A DNA stretch of 45,519 bases from Lactiplantibacillus plajomi (GTDB lineage: Bacteria; Bacillota; Bacilli; Lactobacillales; Lactobacillaceae). Where the stretch lies: positions 1-45,519 of the forward strand of contig NZ_BJDZ01000024.1 of the NCBI RefSeq assembly GCF_005405405.1, written 5' to 3'. Shown here piece by piece: positions 1-7,007 of the stretch (its first letter is position 1; every line of letters starts with the position of its first letter). A program made the position numbers and the translations under genes. A model generated the notes under the pieces. That model did no database searches and was not told the origin of the DNA. It saw only the letters and a list, made by a program, of their open reading frames with translations.

Positions 1-95
1 CAAGTCTCATTTAAAATCAAAATTACAAAAAAGAACCCAATTCGTAAATGAATTGGATTCTCAAATTAGTCCTCATCAACACCGGTTGACAAAGA
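1..95. mobile_element. Probable end of an ISL3-family insertion sequence, truncated by window edge
   Basis: Positions 71-95 read inward from 95 as GGCTCTTTGTCAACCGGTGT, followed by TGATGAGG. This resembles, from memory, the terminal inverted repeats of ISL3-type elements of lactobacilli, which begin GGCTCTTT. The terminator at 24-61 fits the interior of such an element. No transposase is visible because the element would extend left of position 1. The assignment rests on the terminus only. Confidence 0.4.
24..61 (-). terminator. Rho-independent terminator, minus strand
   Basis: Twelve-base arms (32-43 and 50-61, one G-T pair) around a six-base loop are followed on the minus strand by a run of T (31-26). 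It would stop minus-strand transcription leaving the window to the left. It lies just inside a probable insertion-sequence end, and such hairpins are common near IS ends where they block read-through into the transposase. Confidence 0.6.
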
Positions 96-122
96 GCCTT
101 TATTAATCGGTATTGATGTGAG
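71..122. repeat. Long imperfect palindrome
   Basis: The left arm (71-94) and the right arm (99-122) are imperfect inverted copies with centre AGCC; most differences are transitions and one is a two-base gap. The right half can be read as a degenerate second IS terminus in the opposite orientation. A further GGCTCTTT occurs at about 140-147. From 123 to 313 no gene is seen. Confidence 0.6.
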
Positions 123-313
123 GTTAAATTTGGCGGAGGGGCTCTTTTATCTCTAGGTCAATTCTAATAAAATAGTTTTGGACATGCTAAGCACTCGTTT
201 TTAATTGGTTTTAGTCGACTTGATGGTGGCACGGGACGGATGACGGATATGTCCGTAAAAGTTTATCTGTCCATCATAAGTAACCTGTAGCATCTCTGAC
301 TGATTTTTTAGAG

Positions 314-1195
314 TTATATTTTTTCTATTTCATTCAGAGATCGTCCTTGTTCATCTTTCCAAGCCTCTTTTCCGTTTATAGAACTTCCAACAACAAAACT
401 AGCAGCAGAGGACGGTGAACCAAATAGAACATCTTCTTGGAGGATTCCATTTAGTATTAATCCCTTTTCTTTCCGCCTTATGCTTATTTTCTTGGGAACT
501 GAGGCAGAATCAATCGTATTGATATGGCTTCCCTTTAATAAAACGAGACCTTCACTAGTTTGTTTTGCTGTAGTGTTAATAGTTTGATTGTTTTTAGGTC
601 TTAAAAATAGGCGAGGATTAGATTGAATTTCTTTTTTTGAAATAGTATTTTGTGGCACGTCTTCAATTAACGGCTCAAATAAATGATAGCCAAGGGTACC
701 AATGACGATTTTTGTATAATCGATAAATTCTTTCAACTCTGATTCTTTTTCTTCGGTAACGTGACCTTGAGTGGGCTCGTTTCCATTTTTCACGGTGTAT
801 CTGCTGATATCAGAGGCTAGTTTTGTAAATTGATTTTCAAGATAGCTTATTTCGGTAGGCCCGAAGGTGTTATTGGTAGTTGTAAAAGCAACTGCCTCAG
901 TCCAATAATCTTCCTTTGGATTTCTTTTATGCTCTTGCAACCGGTTTAAAACACCTTCTCCGTTTTTACGTGTTCCAGCTTGTCCGATATAAACTATGTT
1001 TTCTTGCGTTTCGTCTGAAGGACTAAACAAGAAGTAGACACCACTTTGCTTTAAGTATTTAATGTTTTTAGCTTTATCTAGCTCTGTTCTTGGTATTTTA
1101 TATGCAATTCCTGTCCAATTAGCTAATGTTGCTTTGATTCTTCCCTTTGGGATACCGTCCATTAAGTATAGTTGTATTGTTTTTTCACCGGCCAT
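314..1195 (-). CDS. GIY-YIG nuclease-like protein with C-terminal DUF4357-like part
   Basis: A 293-residue protein. The central segment has the GIY-YIG signature split as GVYFLF (about residue 53) and VYIGQAG, followed by an R-x-x-x-H-style stretch (NRLQEHKR) and a conserved Glu/Asn (YLENQF) that in this superfamily completes the metal-binding site. The C-terminal part with VLKGS and a tail ending in an SPSSAASFVVG-like region matches the DUF4357 domain found behind GIY-YIG in restriction- and defence-associated proteins. The start at 1195 follows a GGAGG at about 1202-1208; the longer frame to 1327 has no ribosome binding site. The gene stands alone between a probable IS end and a toxin-antitoxin module, so horizontal origin is plausible. 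DNA cleavage is inferred from the family, and the biological target is unknown. Confidence 0.75.
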   Translation of the reverse strand: MAGEKTIQLYLMDGIPKGRIKATLANWTGIAYKIPRTELDKAKNIKYLKQSGVYFLFSPSDETQENIVYIGQAGTRKNGEGVLNRLQEHKRNPKEDYWTEAVAFTTTNNTFGPTEISYLENQFTKLASDISRYTVKNGNEPTQGHVTEEKESELKEFIDYTKIVIGTLGYHLFEPLIEDVPQNTISKKEIQSNPRLFLRPKNNQTINTTAKQTSEGLVLLKGSHINTIDSASVPKKISIRRKEKGLILNGILQEDVLFGSPSSAASFVVGSSINGKEAWKDEQGRSLNEIEKI

Positions 1196-1393
1196 TGAAT
1201 CATCCTCCGTTATCAAAATAGCTAGTAATATTATAGCAGGTAGCTTGATGGAATGACCCGTAACGCGTAAATAGCTATATTCTGAAAGCACAGGGGGGGG
1301 TAAAAAAACAACGAGGCAATGTATCATTGTTTTCTTTTGAAATTAAAACGGAACCAGACTACTGACAGCCAGGTTCCATTTTTAGCTTAATGG

Positions 1394-1732
1394 TTATTCG
1401 CGGTTGAGGTTTTTGATTCTTTCAAGAAAGTGTCGTAGTCGAGCAGTGTCGTCATCACTTAATTGACCGGTGTAGTTGATTTCAGTTGTTTTCTTAGCTA
1501 AGGAATAAAGCTGATAGGTGTCAATCCAGGATTGCTTTTTCAGCCTAGTGGGGTGATAATCTTTAATTTCAAAGTACCACTGTTTGATGAAATCAGATTT
1601 ACTTGTATATTTAGTCGTAATATTGAAAAAGAAAAGCTCGGTGTGAGTTTCCCTTAGAATATAGACGGGGCGACGTTTGCCACCAGAGATTTGGATGAAG
1701 CGGACGTAGGCGGTCGCAATTGTTTTAGTCAT
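1394..1732 (-). CDS. PemK/MazF-like toxin of a type II toxin-antitoxin module
   Basis: A 112-residue protein with features of the MazF/PemK fold: a basic GGKRRPVYIL strand near residues 17-26 and a later KKQSWIDTYQ strand similar to the conserved loop-strand of MazF toxins. These toxins are mRNA-cleaving endoribonucleases in the cytoplasm. The gene overlaps the preceding antitoxin gene by 8 bases, so the two are translationally coupled. The antitoxin is RelB/DinJ-like, so this is a mixed pair. Similarity to MazF is weak and judged by eye; an unrelated toxin with an SH3-like barrel is possible. Confidence 0.6.
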   Translation of the reverse strand: MTKTIATAYVRFIQISGGKRRPVYILRETHTELFFFNITTKYTSKSDFIKQWYFEIKDYHPTRLKKQSWIDTYQLYSLAKKTTEINYTGQLSDDDTARLRHFLERIKNLNRE

Positions 1733-2000
1733 CCTTTTCCGCCCATTTTTTGATTAGCTCCGGTGTCTTTAATTCGGTGACTGGCCAGGTTGTAGTTATT
1801 TTTTGAATGGCCAACTCGTCTTTTTCCCGTTGCGTTAACTTGGGTGAAAATGGGAGGCCGCCTTCAGCAACCAGTCGTTTATAAAACATTGTGATGGCAG
1901 CTGTGGGGGTTAGTCCAAGTTCAGTTAAAACTGCGTCGCCCTCGTCTGCAAGGACGCGATCAACCTGGACTTGAATTCGTTTTTTTGTGGATTGTGTCAT
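1725..2000 (-). CDS. RelB/DinJ-family antitoxin
   Basis: A 91-residue protein starting KKRIQVQVD, the ribbon-helix-helix N-terminus of RelB/DinJ antitoxins, followed by LTELGLTPTAAITMFYKRLV, the classic DinJ helix pair. The C-terminal part (WPVTELKTPELIKKW) would wrap the toxin. The start at 2000 has an AAGGAAGG ribosome binding site. As in other modules it should repress its own operon by binding the palindromic intergenic region. It overlaps the toxin gene by 8 bases. Confidence 0.85.
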   Translation of the reverse strand: MTQSTKKRIQVQVDRVLADEGDAVLTELGLTPTAAITMFYKRLVAEGGLPFSPKLTQREKDELAIQKITTTWPVTELKTPELIKKWAEKDD

Positions 2001-2061
2001 TACTATTCCTTCCTTTTACTTATATTATACTATTAAATGAGTAAAAACTGTTAAAATCAAC

Positions 2062-2090
2062 TTGACCCGTAACTATTTAATAGTGGTCAA
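2062..2090. promoter_or_regulatory. Palindromic operator between divergent toxin-antitoxin operons
   Basis: TTGACC at 2062-2067 is mirrored by GGTCAA at 2085-2090, and the core ACTATTTAATAGT is itself almost palindromic. It sits midway between the two divergent antitoxin genes (starts 2000 and 2136). Two overlapping TATAAT boxes lie at 2101-2106 and 2108-2113 for the rightward operon. Antitoxins usually autoregulate through such sites. Confidence 0.6.
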
Positions 2091-2135
2091 ATGTATGTAT
2101 TATAATGTATAATGTACATACAGGAGGCGATGCAA

Positions 2136-2390
2136 ATGATTAATCCAGCTGATTTGAATCAGAAAGTTAAAATGTTTAAAAATGGTAATTCATATGCGTT
2201 TAGAATTTCAAAGAAAGATCGGGAGTTTCTAGGTGCTGACACTGATACTCGTTTTGAGAAAATTGTATCACCGGATGGTAAAGAAATAACTTTTAAAAAA
2301 ATTGAAAAGCTTCGTCCGGATGTGTTAAAAACTGCTACTCAGTTATATGAAAAGCATTCGGATTTAATGAAACGTTTGGAAGATTTATGA
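2136..2390 (+). CDS. AbrB/MazE-like antitoxin partner of Doc
   Basis: An 84-residue protein with the swapped-hairpin N-terminus of AbrB/MazE-type DNA-binding antitoxins (KMFKNGNSYAFRISKKD, residues about 11-27) and an acidic/basic helical C-terminus likely to bind the toxin. The ATG at 2136 lies 8 bases behind AGGAGG at 2122-2127; the two upstream in-frame ATGs overlap or precede that site. Its stop overlaps the start of the doc gene (ATGA), typical of antitoxin-toxin coupling. Confidence 0.75.
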   Translation: MINPADLNQKVKMFKNGNSYAFRISKKDREFLGADTDTRFEKIVSPDGKEITFKKIEKLRPDVLKTATQLYEKHSDLMKRLEDL

Positions 2391-2779
2391 TTTATTTGAC
2401 AGAAGAGGAGCTCATTGCGATTAATGAATTGGTGATTAAACAAGCTAATGGGCAGTCGATTGGGGTTCAATACCCTCAAGGCTTGGATTTAGTTGTCAAT
2501 CAGCCGAAACAAGTTGTATTTGGGCAAGAATTGTATCCTAATGTTTGGATTAAGGCAGCATTTATTATTCAAAAAATCACTAAGAAGCATATCTTTGTGG
2601 ATGGAAATAAAAGAACTGCACTTTTATCAGGATTGACATTTCTTAGTATCAATGGAATTGAGTTAAATTTTGCAACCGATGAGGGCGAGCAACTGATACT
2701 AGGTGTAACTAATAGTATTGATAGTGATGAAATAATGGTAACTTTGGCTGAATGGTTAAAAAAGCATGCTAAAGTATAA
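2387..2779 (+). CDS. doc: Doc-type (death-on-curing, Fic fold) toxin
   Basis: A 130-residue protein with the Fic/Doc catalytic motif HIFVDGNKRTAL at about residues 64-75. Doc toxins phosphorylate elongation factor EF-Tu (established for phage P1 Doc), blocking translation. The protein begins with the Doc-like LTEEELIAINELVI helix and contains QYPQGLDLVVNQPKQ ahead of the active site. It overlaps its antitoxin by 4 bases. The length matches the family and the catalytic His, Asp, Asn, Lys and Arg are all present, so it is likely active. Confidence 0.88.
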   Translation: MIYLTEEELIAINELVIKQANGQSIGVQYPQGLDLVVNQPKQVVFGQELYPNVWIKAAFIIQKITKKHIFVDGNKRTALLSGLTFLSINGIELNFATDEGEQLILGVTNSIDSDEIMVTLAEWLKKHAKV

Positions 2780-2818
2780 AAATGTTCAATTAAATAAATG
2801 TCATTGGGGGACTTTCAA

Positions 2819-2974
2819 ATGAAACAACGTTGCTACGTTAGCAAAAATGGCCATTTTAAAAGTGTGATCACCACGTATACGCCTAAGGAGGCGTGGCAAA
2901 ACATTAAAGCGGGCGTCAAGAAGATCAAGCTGGGCAAGCGACCACTTTTTTCGCTAAAAATTACTAGAAAATAA
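2819..2974 (+). CDS. Small basic hypothetical protein, 51 residues
   Basis: A short reading frame starting MKQRCYVSKNGHFKSV with a GGGGGA ribosome binding site 6-7 bases ahead of ATG 2819 and a good terminator after it. It is rich in lysine (11 of 51) and includes a PKEAWQNIKAGVKKIK amphipathic helix. I do not recognise a family. The combination of ribosome binding site, clean frame and terminator supports it as a real gene. Confidence 0.6.
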   Translation: MKQRCYVSKNGHFKSVITTYTPKEAWQNIKAGVKKIKLGKRPLFSLKITRK

Positions 2975-2992
2975 TGATATGACGAGTCAATA

Positions 2993-3029
2993 ACTTTAAG
3001 CGTGGTCGGGGCCTGCTTAAAGTTTTTTT
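2993..3029 (+). terminator. Rho-independent terminator
   Basis: ACTTTAAGC (2993-3001) pairs with GCTTAAAGT (3015-3023) and is followed by seven T. It ends the small basic gene. Confidence 0.8.
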
Positions 3030-3125
3030 ATTTTGCTTTGCGAGCGCCATCCTTGAACCCCCGTAGGTGAGCGGGTATGATAAATAAAGATAATATTTTT
3101 GATAAATGAAAGGTGAATTCACTCT

Positions 3126-3932
3126 ATGGAAACCACAACCCTTAGTAACGGTGTCACCATCCCAATGTTAGGCTTTGGGACGTATCAGCTTGACGCAAAA
3201 GACGTGCCAACAGCTTTAAAGACCGCGTTTGACGCGGGTTACCGTCATTTAGACTGTGCCCACATTTACGGGAACGAAGCGGCGGTCGGCGAAGCTATCA
3301 AGGCGTCCGGGATTGCCCGTAAAGACCTGTTTATTACGTCTAAAGTTTGGAACAGCGACCAAGGTTATGACTCAACGTTAGCCGCTTTTGACCGAACCTT
3401 AAGCGATTTACAGTTGGACTACCTGGACCTGTATTTGATCCACTGGCCAAACGAAGACAACTTTGACTTGAGCTTGGATACTTGGCGAGCCCTTGAAACG
3501 CTCTACAAACAGAAAAAAGTGCGGGCAATCGGGGTTTCTAACTTCTCTGAAAAGCAGCTGCAGGCGGTCTTCGACATGGCGACCGTTAAGCCGATGGTCA
3601 ACCAAATTGAACGTCACCCGTACAAGGTTCAAGCAGAACTTGGTAAGTTCGATACCGATAACGGTATCGTTAACGAAGGCTACTCCCCAATCGGCCACGG
3701 TCACTTGATCTTACAAGATTCGGTGATTACAAAGTTAGCGGATAAGTACGGTAAGACACCGGCACAAATTGTGTTACGTTGGCACCTGGATACCGGCTAC
3801 GTGGTCTTCCCGAAGTCGGCGCAACCGGCCCACGTGAAGGAAAACTTCGACGTTGACGGCTTCCACTTGACGCAGGAAGAAATTGCGGCTATCGACGGCT
3901 TGGATCAAGATAAACATTTGAATTACGATTAA
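3126..3932 (+). CDS. Aldo/keto reductase (2,5-diketo-D-gluconate reductase type)
   Basis: A 268-residue NADPH-dependent cytosolic reductase of the AKR superfamily. The catalytic tetrad is visible as D43, Y48, K73 and H106 (GYRHLDCAHIYGNE, ITSKVWN, LIHWP), and the cofactor motif VFPKSAQPAHVKEN lies near the C-terminus. These enzymes reduce aldehydes and ketones to alcohols; the physiological substrate cannot be read from sequence. Length and motif order match AKR5-type bacterial enzymes. The start at 3126 has an AAAGGTG site about 8 bases upstream. It is monocistronic, closed by a strong terminator. Confidence 0.93.
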   Translation: METTTLSNGVTIPMLGFGTYQLDAKDVPTALKTAFDAGYRHLDCAHIYGNEAAVGEAIKASGIARKDLFITSKVWNSDQGYDSTLAAFDRTLSDLQLDYLDLYLIHWPNEDNFDLSLDTWRALETLYKQKKVRAIGVSNFSEKQLQAVFDMATVKPMVNQIERHPYKVQAELGKFDTDNGIVNEGYSPIGHGHLILQDSVITKLADKYGKTPAQIVLRWHLDTGYVVFPKSAQPAHVKENFDVDGFHLTQEEIAAIDGLDQDKHLNYD

Positions 3933-3935
3933 GTT

Positions 3936-3959
3936 AAAGCGGGCAAGGCCCGCTTTTTT
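3936..3959 (+). terminator. Rho-independent terminator
   Basis: AAAGCGGGC and GCCCGCTTT flank a three-base loop and run into six or more T. It ends the aldo/keto reductase gene. Confidence 0.92.
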
Positions 3960-3963
3960 GCGC

Positions 3964-3996
3964 CTAAAAACCGGGGCCGCTGTGAACGACCCCGGT
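3964..3996 (-). terminator. Rho-independent terminator, minus strand
   Basis: ACCGGGG (3970-3976) and CCCCGGT (3990-3996) form a stem; on the minus strand it is followed by TTTTT. It closes the MFS-DUF4811 operon and faces the plus-strand terminator of the reductase. Confidence 0.82.
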
Positions 3997-4000
3997 CATG

Positions 4001-4756
4001 TTATTCTGAATAAATGGATTGGCACTTTGCTTGGGCCGGTAGCGCTGGTACTTGGCGCTTGGCTTGTTGCGTGGCGAGCTGTTGCGCCCGTTGCTGGTAC
4101 TGCTGCTTTAACTGGGCCAGTTGGCTGCTAGTCAGCTGCGGGTCAGCAGCTTGGGCTTGTTGCAGTTGCGTTTTAACGGCCCGCGTCGTTGTTTGCTTAG
4201 CTTTGCTCGTTAGCTTTGTCGCTTTTTTCTCCAGCCATTCTGCCTGGTTAACACTCAGAATTTCCCAGTTAGTCGGAATTTCAAAAGTGTTCGTTTCCCG
4301 CACGAGTAGGTTGTGATGACCGGTACCGCGAAACAGGGTGCGCCACCAGCGGTTGTTGTACGTCCAGCGCCGTTGCACCGTTAGTAGCCGCGCCGATTGC
4401 CGTTGGGTCCGGACGACCCGGTTCGTCGTTTTCAAAGTTGAGGCGGTGTGGAGTTGCTTTTGGCGGTCCGCCCGGCGGTAAACGTAGACCCGCTCGTGGT
4501 GGGCCCGTTTGATGGGACTGTAAAGTAAAAAGTTAACGTTGGGATTGCTGACGGTCGGTTGCAGGGCAGTCATGTGGGTCGTTTTCTCAACGTGCATCCC
4601 CCAGTACCAGCGGTCGTTGCCAATCATCGTTACGGCACCGGCGACCAGCAGGGTAAAGCTAAGCCCACCGATTAGTAACTTACTACGTTGTGACGGCATC
4701 AGGAGCAGGCCGAGGATGAAACCAGCCAACCCGATGCCCATGAGCCATAAAATCAT
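4001..4756 (-). CDS. DUF4811-domain membrane protein
   Basis: A 251-residue protein with two N-terminal membrane segments (residues about 2-20 and 27-45), then an extracytoplasmic-looking domain with a W-rich stretch (YNNRWWRTLF) and a Gln/Ala-rich coiled-coil tail (about residues 185-240). DUF4811 proteins in lactobacilli are typically encoded directly behind an EmrB/QacA-type exporter, as here, where the two genes overlap by 4 bases. It is therefore probably an accessory part of the exporter, but its role is not established. Confidence 0.75.
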   Translation of the reverse strand: MILWLMGIGLAGFILGLLLMPSQRSKLLIGGLSFTLLVAGAVTMIGNDRWYWGMHVEKTTHMTALQPTVSNPNVNFLLYSPIKRAHHERVYVYRRADRQKQLHTASTLKTTNRVVRTQRQSARLLTVQRRWTYNNRWWRTLFRGTGHHNLLVRETNTFEIPTNWEILSVNQAEWLEKKATKLTSKAKQTTTRAVKTQLQQAQAADPQLTSSQLAQLKQQYQQRAQQLATQQAKRQVPALPAQAKCQSIYSE

Positions 4757-6204
4757 TGCACCGCTCCTTTTTTAGGTGTTCGTTTAACAAAAATAGCAAA
4801 GATAAAACTAATAATTCCCATCACGGTCGCGACTAAAAAGGCGGCGTGAAACCCGCGCATTGCCGCGGCGTAGGTCTGATTTTGATAGAGCAGTGGTGCG
4901 GTTTGTAAGAGGTGCTTAGCCGGTTGGCCCTGATTCGCGACGTTGGTTAGGACGCTACCAAGGACGGCGGTCCCCATCGAGGTCATAATCTGGCGCATCG
5001 TGCTGTTGATGGCCGTCCCGTGACTCAGCTGGATACCGTGTAGGTCGACCGAACTGGCGGCCGTTAGCGGCATCGCAACTAACGCAACCCCGCTCATTAA
5101 AATCATGTATTCCATGATAATCATTGGGTAGGGCGTATGGCGGGTCAGTAGTGCAAACGGTAGGGTCCCGAGGGTCAGTAAGAACGTTCCCATCAGGGCT
5201 AACCGGCGCCCACCAATCAGGTCGTAGGCCCGGCCGGAAATCAGGCTGACCAGCCCGTACAACAGGGCTCCCGGTAAAATAATTAATCCGGAAACTAGGG
5301 GCGTGCGCCCGCGCACGTTTTGCAAATACATCGGTAACACCACCTGAATGCCAATCATGGCGGTGTTGGCCAGCCCGGTGATCATCGAAGCAACCGTGAA
5401 CGACGGAATTTTCAGTAGGCGGATGTTGAGCAGCGGTGCTTTTTGGGGCCACTCACGGCGGACAAAGCCGGCGATGAAGATAATGCCGATAATTAGACTA
5501 ATAATGACGATTGCGGAGGTCCAGCCGTGCTCGCCAACGGAAGAAAAACCGTAAAGTAGGCTGCCGAAGCCAATCGTTGACAAGCCGATTGCCCAACCGT
5601 CAATGGCTGACTTTTTCAGCGGGATCACGGGCCGGACCGTGAACGCGGCAATCAGGAGGACGATGGCGACCGGTGGAATCATCATGCCGAACAGATCGCG
5701 CCACGACGCGTTATCTAAGATCCAACCGGAAACGGTCGGTCCTAACGCGGGGGCCAGACCGATGACGATTCCGCCGAGCCCCATCATCGTCCCGCGCTTC
5801 TCGGGCGGGTAGATGACCAGCAGGACCGTCTGGATGGTCGGAAAAGTGATGCCAATGCCGATGGCCTGAATTAGGCGGCCCAATAAGATGAGTTGAAAGT
5901 TGGGCGCCGTGAAGCTAACAATCAAGCCAATCAGAAAACAGGTCAGGGCGGCCATGTAGATCAGCCGTAAGCTAAAGTTGTTCAGCAGCCAGGCACTGAC
6001 CGGGATCATAATTCCCATGACCAGTAAGAAGCCGGTCGTCAGCCACTGGACCGTTGCGCTGGAAATTGAGAAGGTCCGCATCAGCGTTGGGTAGGCCGTT
6101 ACTAACATGTTGGTCGTTAGCGCGGTACAAAACGTACCCAGCACCAGCGTTAGCGTCAGGGCTAGCTGACTATAAGGTTTGCCGTTGTTATCCACCATTG
6201 TCAC
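4753..6204 (-). CDS. MFS multidrug exporter, DHA2 (EmrB/QacA, LmrB-like) family
   Basis: A 483-residue polytopic membrane protein with about 14 transmembrane helices, as expected for proton-drug antiporters of the DHA2 group. Family motifs include LLVMGIMIPVSAWLLN (TM2), LLGRLIQAIGIGI (motif around TM4) and APALGPTVSGWILD (motif C at TM5), followed by WRDLFGMMIP. A TTTAAA/TATAAT-type promoter on the minus strand (6276-6248) is followed by a 21-bp palindrome, so the divergently encoded TetR protein likely represses it. It is translationally coupled to the DUF4811 gene. The substrate range is unknown. Confidence 0.92.
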   Translation of the reverse strand: MTMVDNNGKPYSQLALTLTLVLGTFCTALTTNMLVTAYPTLMRTFSISSATVQWLTTGFLLVMGIMIPVSAWLLNNFSLRLIYMAALTCFLIGLIVSFTAPNFQLILLGRLIQAIGIGITFPTIQTVLLVIYPPEKRGTMMGLGGIVIGLAPALGPTVSGWILDNASWRDLFGMMIPPVAIVLLIAAFTVRPVIPLKKSAIDGWAIGLSTIGFGSLLYGFSSVGEHGWTSAIVIISLIIGIIFIAGFVRREWPQKAPLLNIRLLKIPSFTVASMITGLANTAMIGIQVVLPMYLQNVRGRTPLVSGLIILPGALLYGLVSLISGRAYDLIGGRRLALMGTFLLTLGTLPFALLTRHTPYPMIIMEYMILMSGVALVAMPLTAASSVDLHGIQLSHGTAINSTMRQIMTSMGTAVLGSVLTNVANQGQPAKHLLQTAPLLYQNQTYAAAMRGFHAAFLVATVMGIISFIFAIFVKRTPKKGAVQ

Positions 6205-6221
6205 GCTCCGTTGTTTTTAGT

Positions 6222-6242
6222 TAAACTGATTCAATCAGTTTA
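6222..6242. promoter_or_regulatory. 21-bp palindromic TetR-type operator
   Basis: TAAACTGATT-C-AATCAGTTTA is a perfect 10-base inverted repeat around C6232. It lies immediately downstream of the minus-strand -10 box of the exporter operon, where repressor binding would block transcription. A shorter related palindrome (CGAATCAATTCG, 6331-6342) lies in front of the regulator gene itself and may give autoregulation. Confidence 0.75.
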
Positions 6243-6247
6243 GTAAC

Positions 6248-6276
6248 ATTATAGCGATTTTTATTTTTTATTTAAA
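6248..6276 (-). promoter_or_regulatory. Promoter of the exporter operon
   Basis: Read on the minus strand, TTTAAA (6276-6271) and TATAAT (6253-6248) are separated by 17 bases. The operator palindrome begins 5 bases downstream. Confidence 0.6.
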
Positions 6277-6357
6277 GCGTTTGGCGTCGTTTTGCCCAAT
6301 TATTAACTGATTTTGAGTTATAATAATAAACGAATCAATTCGAGAGTGGGGAAGAAA

Positions 6358-6921
6358 ATGGTAAAGAGAAGAACGTTAACGCAAGCGAAAGTTCTCGCAA
6401 CCGCGAATCAGTTAATCGAGACCAAGGGAATTACTGGGTTAACCATTCGGGACTTAGCGCTCGTCTTAGATGTGCGACCGCAATCAATTTATAACTATGT
6501 TGATAGTTTGAGTGACTTGTTGGACCAGGTCGGGATGCAGTTCGTTAAGAGTGTGTCTGACCAATTAAACGAGAAGTTGGCCGACGTGACCGGTGACGAT
6601 GCCCTGATGGCCTTCGCACAGGAATTCCGCTCGGCTTGTCAGCACCATCGCGGTCTCGCACCGGTGTTGTTGGACTTAAATGATAACTTGAAGATTCCGC
6701 GGACGCGGACGGCGATGATCAAGTTGTACCAGGACATGTTTACGCCGTTACAACTAAACGACGCGGCCCGGGTCGAAAATACCCTGTACCGCTCGACGTT
6801 GTTTGGTTTCATTATTCAGGAAATCGGTGGTTTCTTCACAATGCCCGAGTCCCAATTAGACGACCGGTTCACCAAAACGATGCAGCTGGCAATTGCCCAA
6901 ACGCATTTACCGTCCGAATAA
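6358..6921 (+). CDS. TetR/AcrR-family transcriptional repressor
   Basis: A 187-residue regulator. The N-terminal helix-turn-helix (residues about 10-55) reads TQAKVLATANQLIE, then LTIRDLALVLDVRPQSIYNY, which is the typical TetR pattern; the remaining helical part binds ligand and dimerises. The ATG at 6358 follows GTGGGGAAG; the upstream in-frame ATG at 6313 overlaps the -10 box TATAAT at 6319-6324 and is unlikely. It is divergent from the drug exporter with a palindromic operator between, so local repression of that exporter is the natural role. The inducer is unknown. Confidence 0.9.
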   Translation: MVKRRTLTQAKVLATANQLIETKGITGLTIRDLALVLDVRPQSIYNYVDSLSDLLDQVGMQFVKSVSDQLNEKLADVTGDDALMAFAQEFRSACQHHRGLAPVLLDLNDNLKIPRTRTAMIKLYQDMFTPLQLNDAARVENTLYRSTLFGFIIQEIGGFFTMPESQLDDRFTKTMQLAIAQTHLPSE

Positions 6922-6940
6922 TAATCCATTCATATCCCTA

Positions 6941-6967
6941 GGTCCGGCTATTTAGCCGGGCCTTTTT
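6941..6967 (+). terminator. Rho-independent terminator
   Basis: GGTCCGGCT (6941-6949) pairs with AGCCGGGCC (6954-6962), followed by five T. It ends the tetR-like gene. Confidence 0.85.
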
Positions 6968-7007
6968 AGTGCTATACTTTTGATAAACTGATTTAAACGG
7001 AGGAGTA

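Noticed and set aside
1062-1256. Plus-strand hydrophobic 64-residue frame opposite the GIY-YIG gene start
   Set aside because: No ribosome binding site, and it is antisense to a conserved coding region; the hydrophobicity follows from the complementary codons.
3408-3704. Minus-strand frame of 98 residues inside the aldo/keto reductase gene
   Set aside because: It lies wholly opposite a clear enzyme gene with all catalytic residues, has no ribosome binding site and no family features.
4955-5452. Minus-strand frame of 165 residues in a second frame of the drug exporter gene
   Set aside because: Overlaps a transporter gene with full membrane-helix pattern; its His/Pro/Arg-rich composition is typical of an out-of-frame reading.
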